A DNA stretch of 6,063 bases from Devosia sp. GTDB taxonomy: Bacteria > Pseudomonadota > Alphaproteobacteria > Rhizobiales > Devosiaceae. Positions 6,041-6,063 of this stretch are shown piece after piece. A program made the position numbers and the translations under genes. Position 1 is the stretch's first letter; each line of letters starts with the position of its first letter. The notes beneath the pieces were generated by a model. That model ran no database searches. It was not told the DNA's origin and saw only the letters and a list, made by a program, of their open reading frames with translations. The stretch spans positions 1 to 6,063 of the forward strand of contig JAQGKH010000146.1 in assembly GCA_028290225.1 (NCBI GenBank), written 5' to 3'.

Positions 6041-6063
6041 GTGTTGAGCCGGAATGGGCCTGG
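6041..6063 (+). CDS. Possible start of a further gene, cut by the window end
   Basis: A GTG at 6041-6043 is preceded by a good Shine-Dalgarno sequence, GAGGTGA (6027-6033), at 7-nt spacing. The frame stays open to the end and reads M-L-S-R-N-G-P-G. Eight residues are too few to name a product. It would lie 87 nt after the FNR-type gene on the same strand and could be cotranscribed with it. An alternative ATG at 6054 has a weaker upstream signal. Confidence 0.35.

Overview
The window is GC-rich and densely coded and reads as alphaproteobacterial chromosome. The pointers are a SmoE/SmoF-type polyol transporter, an FnrL-type oxygen regulator, a textbook CtrA box and GC-rich inverted-repeat mosaics between genes. 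The style suggests Hyphomicrobiales (perhaps Devosia-like), but that placement is inference. I see no tRNA, rRNA, transposase, phage gene or CRISPR array.

Layout. Positions 1-2566 (minus strand) hold the first part of a sorbitol/mannitol-type ABC importer operon. The periplasmic binding protein smoE (1256-2566) comes first, followed by the first permease smoF (107-979). The remaining parts expected in this family (second permease, ATPase, polyol dehydrogenases) would lie beyond position 1. SmoE and smoF are separated by an unusually long 276 bp gap containing a strong stem-loop and repeat debris. The smoE leader (2567-2782) has a candidate promoter and a perfect 9-bp inverted repeat beside the Shine-Dalgarno sequence. 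Positions 2783-4192 (minus) encode a Wzz/GumC-like polysaccharide co-polymerase without a kinase domain. Its upstream region carries a full TTAA-N7-TTAA CtrA box. Positions 4345-5124 (minus) encode a classical FabG-like SDR oxidoreductase. Divergent from it, 5228-5953 (plus) encodes an FNR-type regulator with all four iron-sulfur ligand cysteines. A further gene may begin at 6041 and run off the end.

How they fit together. The transporter genes form one functional unit for polyol uptake. The co-polymerase, SDR and FNR regulator look like separate transcription units. The co-polymerase has no glycosyltransferase or Wzx/Wzy neighbour here, so it is an orphan within this window. No FNR box (TTGAT-N4-ATCAA) was found by eye, so the regulator's targets are probably elsewhere.

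I did not find a wholly new biological system. The most informative signals are regulatory: the CtrA box upstream of the co-polymerase, the smoE-smoF intergenic stem-loop, and the inverted repeat in the smoE leader.
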